DNA of 64,000 nt from Massilia sp. Bi118 (GTDB taxonomy: Bacteria; Pseudomonadota; Gammaproteobacteria; Burkholderiales; Burkholderiaceae_D). Shown in pieces: positions 53,101-61,287 of the stretch. Within the stretch, counting starts at the first letter, position 1; every line of letters starts with the position of its first letter. The stretch is from the NCBI RefSeq assembly GCF_918697865.1, contig NZ_CAKKMV010000015.1:91215-155214 (forward strand). The letters are read 5' to 3'. Both the position numbers and the translations under genes were made by a program. The notes under the pieces are model-generated. The model made no database searches. It saw only the letters and a program-made list of their open reading frames with translations, and had not been told where the DNA came from.

Positions 53101-54336
53101 GTGAAACCGTCCACCGTGCTCGCCCCTTCCGCCTTGTTCCTCGTCCTCAGCCTGGCCCTACCCGCCGCCCAGGCGCAGACCACACCTGGAGCCAAACCGG
53201 CCGCCCCGATCGCCCAGCTGGTCGGCCAGCTCGACCTCGGCCGTTACAAGGAGACCATCCGCGGCCTGGCCCGCTTCGGCGACCGCAAGCAGGGCACGGA
53301 GCGCAACCGCAAGGCGATCGCCTGGATCGAAGCGCAGCTGAAGTCCTACGGCTGCGCCACCGAGCGCATCCATTACGACTACGTGGCCGCGCCGCGCGAG
53401 CGTGTGCCGGCGACGGGCGGCGGCCGCGGCGGCCCGTCCGGCCAGGGCGGCAGCACCCTGTTCGGCACCCGCGCGCCGACCGGCGTCAACCAGGATCCGA
53501 TGGCCCAGCCGGACGAGCGCCTGCGCGCGCTGAATGCCGAACAGCCCGATCCGAAAGGCGGTCCGCGCGAAGAGGTCTATTGCACCAAGGTCGGCAGCAC
53601 CCATCCCGAAGAGATGTACATCGTCGCCGCCCACATGGACGGCCTGGGCTTTGGCGAGGCGGCCAACGACGACGCCTCCGGCACCGCCCTCGTCATGGAA
53701 CTGGCGCGGATCCTGAATGCGCCCGGCGTCAGCACCGAACGCAGCATCCGCTTCGCCTTGTGGAACAACGAGGAGACCGGCCTGAACGGCGCCTCGGCCT
53801 ATGTGGCCCAGCGCAAGGATCTGCAGGGCATCGAGTCGCCGAAGGGATCGGGCCGTTACCCGGAACCGCGCTGGCTGGGCATGATCCAGCACGACATGAT
53901 GATGTTCGACCACGGCATGCCCGTTTCGCATACGGGCGCCGGCGGCAAGACGGTGGCGGCCCCGCCGCTGGAGCAGCGCCGCGAAGCCGACGTCAACATC
54001 GAGTTCCAGGCGAATTCGAAGCATGCCGAAGGCGCGCAGAAGCTGGCCTGGGCCTTCCGCGCCGCGAACGACAAATACGCGGCCGACTACCCGGCCTCGG
54101 TCGGCCCGCACATGACCAACACGGACTCGACCCCGTTCATGGACCACGTGCCCTCGATCTCGCTGCGCGAAAACGAGCGCGGCCAGCAGATCGGCGCCGG
54201 CTGGAACCCGCACTGGCACCAGCCGACCGACCTGGTATCGACCTTCAGCGACAAGGATTACCTGCTGGGCTTGAACGCGGCGCAGACCACGCTGGCGGCC
54301 ATTGCCCAGCTTGCTGGCGCGCGGAAGGAACCCTGA
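53101..54336 (+). CDS. M28 family aminopeptidase, exported
   Basis: Starts at GTG 53101 with AAGGA 6 bases upstream. It begins with a signal peptide (VKPSTVLAPSALFLVLSLALPAAQA) in 411 residues. Metal ligands: AAHMDGLG (His/Asp), NDDASGTALVME (Asp), WNNEETGLNG (Glu-Glu), QHDMMM (Asp) and HWHQPTD (His). An Asn/Gly/Pro-rich insertion at about 115-170 is less conserved. The frame start at 53029 adds residues with no signal function. It is divergent from the first M28 gene, suggesting joint control of extracellular proteolysis. Confidence 0.92.
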   Translation: MKPSTVLAPSALFLVLSLALPAAQAQTTPGAKPAAPIAQLVGQLDLGRYKETIRGLARFGDRKQGTERNRKAIAWIEAQLKSYGCATERIHYDYVAAPRERVPATGGGRGGPSGQGGSTLFGTRAPTGVNQDPMAQPDERLRALNAEQPDPKGGPREEVYCTKVGSTHPEEMYIVAAHMDGLGFGEAANDDASGTALVMELARILNAPGVSTERSIRFALWNNEETGLNGASAYVAQRKDLQGIESPKGSGRYPEPRWLGMIQHDMMMFDHGMPVSHTGAGGKTVAAPPLEQRREADVNIEFQANSKHAEGAQKLAWAFRAANDKYAADYPASVGPHMTNTDSTPFMDHVPSISLRENERGQQIGAGWNPHWHQPTDLVSTFSDKDYLLGLNAAQTTLAAIAQLAGARKEP

Positions 54337-54454
54337 TAGCTATTTGTAAGTGGATGTAAAAAGGCGTCAACTGACCGGCGAACAGGCGCGTTGAGGGACC
54401 AGTAACACCCCGGGAATGTCCCACCATATCAACGACACTGAAGGAAACATCGCC

Positions 54455-54811
54455 ATGAGCAAAATCGTCGCTACCCTGATCGCCGGTCTGTTCGCCACCT
54501 CGGCATTCGCCGCCCAGTCGACCGCCACGTCGCCGGCGCCGGCCACGGCCCATGCCGCCAAGGCAGATGTAAAAGCAGACAAGGATATGGCCAAGGCCGA
54601 AGCCAAGGAAGCGAAAAAAGCAGCCAAGGCCGATGCCAAGCTAGAGAAGAAGGAAGCCGAAGCCAGCTCGGACGTCGCCGTCGCCAAGGCCGACGCCGCC
54701 AAGACCAAGGTAAAAGCACACAAGAAGGCCGCAAAGGCCAAAGCGGACGCAGCTGCCGACAAGGCCGCCGCCAACGCAGACCAGAAAGCCGACGCGGCAG
54801 CAGCACACTAA
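54455..54811 (+). CDS. Ala/Lys-rich exported low-complexity protein
   Basis: The ATG at 54455 has AAGGAAA 8 bases upstream; the frame to 54416 lacks an RBS. A signal peptide (MSKIVATLIAGLFATSAFA) precedes ~98 residues made of Ala, Lys, Asp and Glu in heptad-like runs (AKAEAKEAKKAAKADAKLEKK), which should be a long charged helix or coiled coil. Function is unknown; such proteins are often described as periplasmic or cell-surface helices. A strong terminator follows. Confidence 0.7.
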   Translation: MSKIVATLIAGLFATSAFAAQSTATSPAPATAHAAKADVKADKDMAKAEAKEAKKAAKADAKLEKKEAEASSDVAVAKADAAKTKVKAHKKAAKAKADAAADKAAANADQKADAAAAH

Positions 54812-54842
54812 GCCTACGCGGCTCAAGCCCCTCCATTTCCAG

Positions 54843-54872
54843 AAGACAGGGACATGCACCCTGTCTTTTTTT
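54843..54872 (+). terminator. Intrinsic terminator after the Ala/Lys-rich gene
   Basis: AAGACAGGG (54843-54851) pairs perfectly with CCCTGTCTT (54859-54867), loop ACATGCA, followed by an uninterrupted T-run. The text-book structure makes this one of the clearest terminators in the window. Confidence 0.95.
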
Positions 54873-54915
54873 CGCCCTCGTTCTACAATGGTGGCCTTCC
54901 TTGTTGAGAGCCGCC

Positions 54916-55860
54916 ATGCACAAGATCGTCTTCCTCGACCGCGACAGCCTGCTCGCCACCGTCCGTCCGCCCGCCTTCGAGCATGCCTGGCAGGACTACC
55001 CCGCCACCGCCCCGCGCGAGCTGGTAGAACGCCTGCGCGGCGCCACCGTCGCGATCACCAACAAGGTGCCGCTGCGTGCCGCCGAGATTGCCCAGCTGCC
55101 GGACCTGAAGCTGGTGGCCGTGGCCGCCACCGGGACCGACAACGTCGACCTGGCGGCCTGCCGCGAACGGGGAATCGCGGTCTGCAATATCCGCGATTAT
55201 TCGGTGGTGTCGGTGCCGGAACACTGCTTCGCGCTGATGCTGGCGGTAAGGCGCAACCTGCTGGCCTATGCCGCCGACGTCGCGGCCGGGCGCTGGGAGC
55301 AGTCGACCCGCTTCTGCCTGCTCGACCATCCGATCGGCGACCTGGCCGGCAGCCGGCTCGGCATCGTCGGCTATGGCGCGCTGGGTCGGCGCGTGGCGCA
55401 GATCGGGCGCGCGTTCGGGATGGAGATCGCGGTCGCCTCGCGCTCGCCGGTACCTGACGCGGATGTGCTGCAGCTGCCGCTGCCGGAACTGCTGGCAAGC
55501 GCCGACGTGATCAGCCTGCACCTGCCGCTCACCGAGCAGACCCGCCACATGATAGGCGCGGCGGAACTGGCGGCCATGAAGAAGAACGCCATCCTGATCA
55601 ACACTGCCCGCGGAGGCCTGGTCGACGAGGCCGCACTGGCCGAGGCGCTACGCAATGGCGTGATCGCCGGCGCCGGCTTCGACGTATTGAGCAAGGAGCC
55701 GCCCGTGCCCGAGAATCCCCTTTTGAAGCTGAATCTGCCGAACTTCGTCCTGACCCCGCACGTGGCCTGGGCGAGCGGCGGCGCCATGCAAACCCTGGCC
55801 GACATGCTGGTCGATAACATCGACGCCTGGGCGGCCGGCACACCCAGGAACCTGGTATGA
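54916..55860 (+). CDS. D-2-hydroxyacid dehydrogenase
   Basis: A 314-residue NAD(P)-dependent oxidoreductase with the family motifs: GIVGYGALGRRVAQIGRAFG (Rossmann), INTARGGLVDE (catalytic Arg), FDVLSKEPP (Glu) and LTPHVAWAS (His). It interconverts 2-keto and D-2-hydroxy acids such as hydroxypyruvate and glycerate. ATG at 54916 (GAGAG upstream) is preferred over a TTG at 54901. Its stop overlaps the next gene as ATGA. Whether it works with the tartrate operon nearby is a guess; that operon is convergent. Confidence 0.93.
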   Translation: MHKIVFLDRDSLLATVRPPAFEHAWQDYPATAPRELVERLRGATVAITNKVPLRAAEIAQLPDLKLVAVAATGTDNVDLAACRERGIAVCNIRDYSVVSVPEHCFALMLAVRRNLLAYAADVAAGRWEQSTRFCLLDHPIGDLAGSRLGIVGYGALGRRVAQIGRAFGMEIAVASRSPVPDADVLQLPLPELLASADVISLHLPLTEQTRHMIGAAELAAMKKNAILINTARGGLVDEAALAEALRNGVIAGAGFDVLSKEPPVPENPLLKLNLPNFVLTPHVAWASGGAMQTLADMLVDNIDAWAAGTPRNLV

Positions 55861-56240
55861 GCGACACCAGCACCATCACCCCGGCGAGCATCGTCCAGCT
55901 GGTCGACACCTTCTATGCCCGCGTCAGGGAAGACGCCGTGCTCGGTCCCGTGTTCGAGGAAAAGCTCGCCGGCCACTGGCACGAGCACATGCCGCGCATG
56001 TATGCCTTCTGGACCAAGGTCCTGCTGGATGCCGGCGAATTCCAGGGCAACGTCTTCGGCAAGCACATGGCCTTGAACGGCATCGGCAAGGAGCACTTCG
56101 TGCACTGGCTGACCCTGTTCAGGATGACCGCGATCGAGGTCTTCGGCCCCGAGCATGCCGAACCCGCGATCGTGGTCGCGAACCGCATCGCCAGCAGCCT
56201 GCAGCTGGGCTTCTTCGGCGACATCCAGGTCCAGGTCTGA
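55857..56240 (+). CDS. Group III truncated haemoglobin
   Basis: The 127-residue protein matches group III trHbs: FYARVREDAVLGPVFEEKL (helix B/C region), HWHEHMPRMYAFWTKVLLDAGEFQGNVFGKHMAL (FWT motif in helix E and proximal His/Lys in F), and HFVHWLTLFRMTAIEVFG. It binds haem and O2, NO or peroxide. Translational overlap with the dehydrogenase gene (ATGA) is seen. It abuts the convergent ttuD with no gap. Confidence 0.92.
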   Translation: MSDTSTITPASIVQLVDTFYARVREDAVLGPVFEEKLAGHWHEHMPRMYAFWTKVLLDAGEFQGNVFGKHMALNGIGKEHFVHWLTLFRMTAIEVFGPEHAEPAIVVANRIASSLQLGFFGDIQVQV

Positions 56241-57506
56241 CTACGCTCCTGCAGTGATCAGCAGCGCCCGGAAGTCGTTCACATTGGTCAGCGTGGGACC
56301 GGTGACGATGGCATCGCCGAGGGCCTGGAAGAAGCCGTGGCCATCGTTGCGGTCCAGGCTTTGCATGGGCCGGATCTCCTTGTCGAAGGCGCGCTGCAGC
56401 GTATCCGGCGCAAACCAGGCGCCGGCGATTTCTTCCTGCCCGTCGACGCCGTCGGTATCGCCGGCCAGGCCGTAGACGCCGGGCTCGCCGCGCAGGGCGA
56501 TGGCGGCCGACAGCAGGAATTCGACGTTGCGTCCGCCGCGCCCGTCGCCGCGCACGGTGACGGTGGTTTCACCGCCGGACAGCAGGATGCAGGGTGCCTT
56601 GAAGGGCTGCCCGCGCCGGGCAACCTGCAGCGCCATGCCGGCCATGACCTTGCCGACGTCGCGCGCCTCGCCTTCCAGGCTGTCGCCGAGGATGTGCACG
56701 GCAACGCCGGCCTCCCCGGCCACGCGCGCCGCCGCCTCCAGGGCCATCTGCGGGGTGGCGACGAAGCGCACCTCGTGCCCGGCCAGGCGCGGGTCGCCCG
56801 GTTTGACCGACTCCCCTGCCCCGCTCTCCAGCACCTGCCTCACCTTGCCGGGCAGCGCGATGCCGTAGCGGCGCACGATGTCGAGGGCGTCCGCGCAGGT
56901 GCTGGCGTCGGCCACCGTCGGCCCCGAAGCGATGTCGCAGGCTTCGTCGCCCGGCACGTCCGAGATCAAAAGCGTCACCACATGCGCCGGGTGGCAGGCC
57001 GCGGCCAGCCTGCCGCCCTTGATGGCGGACAGGTGGCGGCGTACGCAGTTCATCTCGCCGATGCTGGCGCCCGAGGCCAGCAGCGCGCGGCTGACCGCCT
57101 GCTTGTCCTCGAGCGTGATGCCTTCGAGGGGCAGCGGCAGCAGCGAGGAACCGCCGCCGGAGATCAGGCACAGCACCGTGTCGTCGGCCGTCAAGCCACG
57201 CACCGTCTCCAGCATGCGTTCCGCCGCGTGGAGCCCGGCAGCATCGGGCACCGGGTGCGCCGCCTCGACGATCTCGATCCGTTCGCACGGGACCGCATAG
57301 CCGTAGCGCGTGACCACCAGCCCTTCGAGCTTGCCAGGGTAGTGGCGCTCCACCGCCCGCGCCATCGCCGCCGACGCCTTCCCTGCCCCGATCACGACCA
57401 GCCGGCCGCGCCGCGGCGCCGACAGGTGCGGCGGAATGCAGAGCGCCGGCTGGGCCGCGGCGATAGCGGCGTCGAACATCGCCTTCAAGAGTTCCTTCGC
57501 TTCCAT
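56241..57506 (-). CDS. ttuD: Glycerate 2-kinase (TtuD/MOFRL type)
   Basis: A 421-residue kinase. LVVIGAGKASAAMARAVE, ISGGGSSLLPLPLEG and LISDVPGDEACDIASGPTV are the DUF4147/MOFRL signatures, and VRGDGRGGRNVEFLL and AGDTDGVDG form the C-terminal part. It phosphorylates D-glycerate to 2-phosphoglycerate, the last step of tartrate breakdown by the TtuC route. It starts 4 bp after the dctA stop and is the third gene of the operon. It ends directly at the haemoglobin stop. Confidence 0.92.
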   Translation of the reverse strand: MEAKELLKAMFDAAIAAAQPALCIPPHLSAPRRGRLVVIGAGKASAAMARAVERHYPGKLEGLVVTRYGYAVPCERIEIVEAAHPVPDAAGLHAAERMLETVRGLTADDTVLCLISGGGSSLLPLPLEGITLEDKQAVSRALLASGASIGEMNCVRRHLSAIKGGRLAAACHPAHVVTLLISDVPGDEACDIASGPTVADASTCADALDIVRRYGIALPGKVRQVLESGAGESVKPGDPRLAGHEVRFVATPQMALEAAARVAGEAGVAVHILGDSLEGEARDVGKVMAGMALQVARRGQPFKAPCILLSGGETTVTVRGDGRGGRNVEFLLSAAIALRGEPGVYGLAGDTDGVDGQEEIAGAWFAPDTLQRAFDKEIRPMQSLDRNDGHGFFQALGDAIVTGPTLTNVNDFRALLITAGA

Positions 57507-57510
57507 GATC

Positions 57511-58860
57511 TCAGGCCGATGCGTTCTGCGGTTTCACCAGATTGATGCCGACGTCTTCACGCGCTTCGCTGGGCTGCGGCACCGGCAAGCCTTCCTGCGC
57601 GATCTCCTCGCCGTCCAGAATGCGGTTCATGCGCTGGCGGTCCACCGCGCCAACCCAGCGTGCGACCACCAGGGTGCCGACGCCGTTGCCGATGGTGTTG
57701 GTGATGGCGCGCGCCTCCGACATGAAGCGGTCCACGCCCAACAGCAGCACCATGCCCGACACCGGGATCTTGCCCATCGACGCCAGCGTCGCGGCCAGGG
57801 TAATGAAGCCGGAACCGGTGACGCCGGCCGAGCCCTTGGAGGTGATCATCAGCACGCCCATCACCACCAACTGGTCCATCAGCGACAGCGGGGTGTTGGT
57901 GGCCTGTGCGATGAAGATCGCGGCCATGGTGTAGTAGATGCACTGGCCGTCGGGGTTGAAGGTGACGCCGGACGGCACCACCAGGCCCACCACCGGCTTC
58001 GACACGCCCAGGTACTCCAGCTTCTTCATGAGCTGCGGGACCACCGACTCGGACGAGCTGGTTCCGAGCACGGTGAAGATCTCTTCGCGGATGAATTTTA
58101 GGAATTTCCAGATGCTGAAGCCGCAGATCCGAGACACCGCGCCGAGCACGATGAACACGAAGCCGATGCAGGTCAGGTACATGGAACCCATCAGCTGGCC
58201 GAGCGACAGCAGCGAACCCAGTCCGTATTTGCCGACCGTGAAAGCGATCGCGCCGAAGGCGGCGATCGGCGCGATCCGCATGACCATGCCGAGCACCATG
58301 AACATGCCGGTGTTGAAGGCTTCGAGCATGTCGACCACCGGCTTGGCGTGGCGGCCCATGCGCGACAGCGCGATGCCGAACATGGTGCCGAACACCAGGA
58401 TCTGCAGGATGTCGTTCTTGGCCAGGGCGTCGATCGCGCTGGTCGGCACCATGTTCAGCAGGAAGTCGACGAAGCCGGTCGATTTCGCGGCGGCCGCCGT
58501 GTAGTTGCTGATGCTCTTGGTGTCGAGGTGGGTCGGATCGACGTTCATGCCGACGCCAGGCTGGGCCACGTTCACGACGATCAGGCCAAGCAGCAGCGCG
58601 AAGGTCGACATGACTTCGAAATAGATCAGGGCGCGTGCACCCACGCGCCCCAGCTCCTTCAGGCTCTCCATCCTGGCGATGCCGAGCACCACCATCGCAA
58701 AGATCACCGGTGCGAACACCATCTTGATCAGCCGGATGAACAAATCACCCAGCGGCTTCAGGTCGGTGCCCAGCTTGGGATACAGGTAGCCGAGCAGGCC
58801 CCCTGCGATCACGCCGATCAACACCTGGACGTACAGCCTTCCAAAGAAACGACGGTTCAT
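57511..58860 (-). CDS. dctA: C4-dicarboxylate:proton symporter DctA
   Basis: The 449-residue DAACS-family carrier has the signature sequences SSSESVVPQLMKKLEYLGVSKPVVGLVVPSGVTFNPDGQCIYYTMAAIFIAQATN and TSKGSAGVTGSGFITLAATLASMGKIPVSGMVLLLGVDRFMSEARAITNTIGNG, which line the substrate site. It imports C4-dicarboxylates such as succinate, malate and, in this operon, probably tartrate. Located between ttuC and ttuD. A long C-terminal tail after the last helix is typical. Confidence 0.95.
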   Translation of the reverse strand: MNRRFFGRLYVQVLIGVIAGGLLGYLYPKLGTDLKPLGDLFIRLIKMVFAPVIFAMVVLGIARMESLKELGRVGARALIYFEVMSTFALLLGLIVVNVAQPGVGMNVDPTHLDTKSISNYTAAAAKSTGFVDFLLNMVPTSAIDALAKNDILQILVFGTMFGIALSRMGRHAKPVVDMLEAFNTGMFMVLGMVMRIAPIAAFGAIAFTVGKYGLGSLLSLGQLMGSMYLTCIGFVFIVLGAVSRICGFSIWKFLKFIREEIFTVLGTSSSESVVPQLMKKLEYLGVSKPVVGLVVPSGVTFNPDGQCIYYTMAAIFIAQATNTPLSLMDQLVVMGVLMITSKGSAGVTGSGFITLAATLASMGKIPVSGMVLLLGVDRFMSEARAITNTIGNGVGTLVVARWVGAVDRQRMNRILDGEEIAQEGLPVPQPSEAREDVGINLVKPQNASA

Positions 58861-58891
58861 GATGTCTCCTTTATGTGGTCTTCTGCTTCCG

Positions 58892-58917
58892 CCCCCCGGC
58901 TCTTCGCGGCCGGTGGG
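58892..58917 (-). other. GC-rich hairpin between ttuC and dctA
   Basis: A stem of 5 bp (CCGGC with GCCGG) extended by a mismatch and 3 more GC pairs, loop TCTTCGCG. No U-tract follows on the minus strand. It may stabilise or process the mRNA so that ttuC and dctA are produced at different levels. Confidence 0.4.
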
Positions 58918-58935
58918 GGACTGGGCATGTTGTAT

Positions 58936-60024
58936 TCAGGCGGCGGCGCGCTCCTGGCTGCCGTCGAGGATGCCGCACACGGCCGCGGTGACGTCGGCGG
59001 TGGTGGCGCTGCCGCCCAGGTCGCGGGTGTGCAGGGATGGCGTCGCGGTCACGCTTTCGATCGCATCCATAACCCGTTGCGCGGCCTCGTTCTCGCCCAG
59101 GTGCTCGAGCAGCATCACGACCGACCAGAAGGTGCCGATCGGATTGGCCAGGCCCTTGCCCATGATGTCGAAGGCCGAACCGTGGATCGGCTCGAACATC
59201 GACGGATAGCGGCGCTCCGGATCGATGTTGCCGGTCGGGGCGATGCCCAGGCTACCGGCCAGCGCCGCCGCCAGGTCGCTCAGGATGTCGGCGTGCAGGT
59301 TGGTGGCGACGATGGTGTCCAGCGTGGCCGGGCGGTTGACCATGCGCGCGGTGGCGGCGTCGACCAGCTCCTTGTCCCACTTCACGTCCGGGAAATCCTT
59401 CGAAACCTGCACCGCCACCTCATCCCACATCACCATCGCATGGCGCTGCGCGTTGCTCTTGGTGATGACGGTCAGCTGCTTGCGCGGACGGGACTGGGCC
59501 AGCTTGAAGGCGAAGCGCAGGATGCGCTCGACGCCGACGCGGGTCATCATGCTGACGTCGGTCGCGGCTTCGATCGGGTGGCCCTGGTGCACGCGGCCGC
59601 CGACGCCCGAGTATTCGCCTTCCGAATTCTCGCGAACGATGACCCAGTTCAGGTCTTCCGGCGCGCAGCGCTTCAGAGGGCCGTCGATACCCGGCAGGAT
59701 GCGGGTCGGACGCACGTTGGCGTATTGGTCGAAGCCCTGGCAGATCTTCAGGCGCAGGCCCCACAGGGTGATGTGGTCAGGGATATCCGGATCGCCGGCG
59801 GAGCCGAACAGGATCGCGTCCTTGTTGCGCAGGGCATCGAGACCGTCGGCCGGCATCATTACGCCGTGCTTGCGGTAGTAATCGCCGCCCCAGTCGAAAT
59901 CTTCGAAAGCGAATTTGAACTTGTTGCTGGCTGAAGCCAGCGCCTCCAGCACTTCGCGGCCTGCCGGCACCACTTCCTTGCCGATGCCGTCGCCGGGGAT
60001 CGTTGCGATTTGGTAGGTCTTCAT
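58936..60024 (-). CDS. ttuC: Tartrate dehydrogenase/decarboxylase
   Basis: This 362-residue isopropylmalate-dehydrogenase-like enzyme starts at 60024 with AGGA upstream. ATIPGDGIGKEVVPAG is the N-terminal signature, ILFGSAGDPDIPDHITLWG is characteristic of the tartrate dehydrogenase branch, and VRENSEGEYSGVGG and HADILSDLAAALAGSLGIAPTGNI complete the site. It oxidises or decarboxylates tartrate and malate with NAD+ and Mn2+, giving glycerate for TtuD. First gene of the operon, transcribed away from the LysR regulator. Confidence 0.9.
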   Translation of the reverse strand: MKTYQIATIPGDGIGKEVVPAGREVLEALASASNKFKFAFEDFDWGGDYYRKHGVMMPADGLDALRNKDAILFGSAGDPDIPDHITLWGLRLKICQGFDQYANVRPTRILPGIDGPLKRCAPEDLNWVIVRENSEGEYSGVGGRVHQGHPIEAATDVSMMTRVGVERILRFAFKLAQSRPRKQLTVITKSNAQRHAMVMWDEVAVQVSKDFPDVKWDKELVDAATARMVNRPATLDTIVATNLHADILSDLAAALAGSLGIAPTGNIDPERRYPSMFEPIHGSAFDIMGKGLANPIGTFWSVVMLLEHLGENEAAQRVMDAIESVTATPSLHTRDLGGSATTADVTAAVCGILDGSQERAAA

Positions 60025-60132
60025 GTTCCTGTCTCCTGTCTGGGTCTGTCTGGGTGATCGATGAAAGTGCATCCGTGGAACGACTTTAGACGCTGGACGA
60101 GGGCAAAGATGTTGGCTAGACTTAATCCGTCT

Positions 60133-60147
60133 TTAACCCGAGGTTAA
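60133..60147. promoter_or_regulatory. Likely LysR operator in the ttuC/regulator region
   Basis: TTAACC-CGA-GGTTAA is a perfect palindrome 8 bp before the LysR start codon. A further TTAA lies at 60122-60125. It suits autoregulation of the LysR gene, and with a more distal site could activate the tartrate operon. Confidence 0.55.
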
Positions 60148-60155
60148 CAATCAAC

Positions 60156-61109
60156 ATGAGTAGCGGCATCCAACCGGCTGAACTTGGCTTCTTTGTATCG
60201 CTGGGCACCTGCGGCAGCCTGAGCGGCGCCGCGCGCGAACTCGGCATCAGCACGGCGGCCGTCAGCAAGCGCCTGTCGCAGATGGAAGCGCGGCTGGGCG
60301 TGCCGCTGGTGAACCGCACCACCCGGCGCATGAGCCTGACGCCCGATGGCGAAGTCCTGTTCGAGCACGCCCGCCGCATCCTGGGCGAGATCGGCGACCT
60401 CGACCAGCTGCTGAGCAGCTCGAAAAGCCAGCCGAAAGGTTTATTGAGGGTGAATGCCACGCTCGGCTTCGGCCGCCTGCACATCGCGCCCGCGATCTCG
60501 CAGTACGTCCTCAAATACCCGGAGGTCGACGTGCAGCTGCAGCTGTCGGTGAACCCGCCACCGCTGACCGAGGACCAGTTCGACGTCTGCATCCGCTTCG
60601 GCGAACCCGGCGACACGCGCGTGATCGCCAGGAAGCTGGCCTCGAACCGACGCCTCCTTTGCGCCTCGCCCAAGTACCTTGCCGCGCGCGGGGAGCCGTC
60701 GACGCCGGGGGAGCTGGTGCGCCACAATTGCATCTGCATCCGCCAGGGCGACGAAGCCTACGGCACCTGGCGCCTGCACCGCGAACGCGATGGCGGCCCC
60801 GGTCCCGGCGAGACGGTCAAGGTGCGCGGCAACCTGACCACTAACGACGGCGAGATCGCGGTCAACTGGGCGCTCGACGGCCACGGCATCCTGATGCGCG
60901 CGGAGTGGGACATCGAGCGCTATCTCGAGAGCGGACGCCTGGTGCGCGTGCTGCCCGCCTACCGCACGCCGGACGCCGACATCTACGCGATCTACCCGCA
61001 GCACCAGCACCAGTCGGCGCGGATCCGGACCTTGATCGAATTCCTGTCGCAGTCCTTCGAGCGCTTTGCCGGGCATCAGGGCGGCCAGGCGGCAGGTTTG
61101 TCACCCTGA
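60156..61109 (+). CDS. LysR family regulator, probably of the tartrate operon
   Basis: A 317-residue regulator. GFFVSLGTCGSLSGAARELGISTAAVSKRLSQMEARLGVPLVNRTTRRMSLTPDGE is the HTH; the effector-binding domain follows. It diverges from ttuC-dctA-ttuD across 131 bp with a palindrome at 60133. LysR regulators are commonly divergent from their targets, so it is likely the tartrate activator, with tartrate or malate as the effector (inference). Confidence 0.9.
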   Translation: MSSGIQPAELGFFVSLGTCGSLSGAARELGISTAAVSKRLSQMEARLGVPLVNRTTRRMSLTPDGEVLFEHARRILGEIGDLDQLLSSSKSQPKGLLRVNATLGFGRLHIAPAISQYVLKYPEVDVQLQLSVNPPPLTEDQFDVCIRFGEPGDTRVIARKLASNRRLLCASPKYLAARGEPSTPGELVRHNCICIRQGDEAYGTWRLHRERDGGPGPGETVKVRGNLTTNDGEIAVNWALDGHGILMRAEWDIERYLESGRLVRVLPAYRTPDADIYAIYPQHQHQSARIRTLIEFLSQSFERFAGHQGGQAAGLSP

Positions 61110-61235
61110 CCTCCGTAATCCCTGCCTCTCTGGCCTGTCCGCCTTTATGTTCATTCCTGTCGGAAAAATTTACATCCTGCCAATCGAAGAATCGGCTTGC
61201 GCTGTGAATACCTGTTTTTAAAGCATGATTCCTCA

Positions 61236-61251
61236 TGGCATGTAAATTGCT
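61236..61251 (+). promoter_or_regulatory. Sigma-54 (-24/-12) promoter of the second PEP-CTERM gene
   Basis: TGGCATGTAAATTGCT matches TGGCAC-N5-TTGC with a single change and the right 12-bp GG-to-GC interval. It lies 37 bp upstream of ATG 61288. Initiation near 61262 fits the RBS position. Confidence 0.8.
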
Positions 61252-61287
61252 TGAAGTAAAAGCATACTAATAACCAGGGATGAAAAA

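Noticed and set aside
58861..58935. Terminator between ttuC and dctA
   Set aside because: The hairpin lacks a U-tract and the genes form one pathway; treated as an mRNA-processing or stability element.
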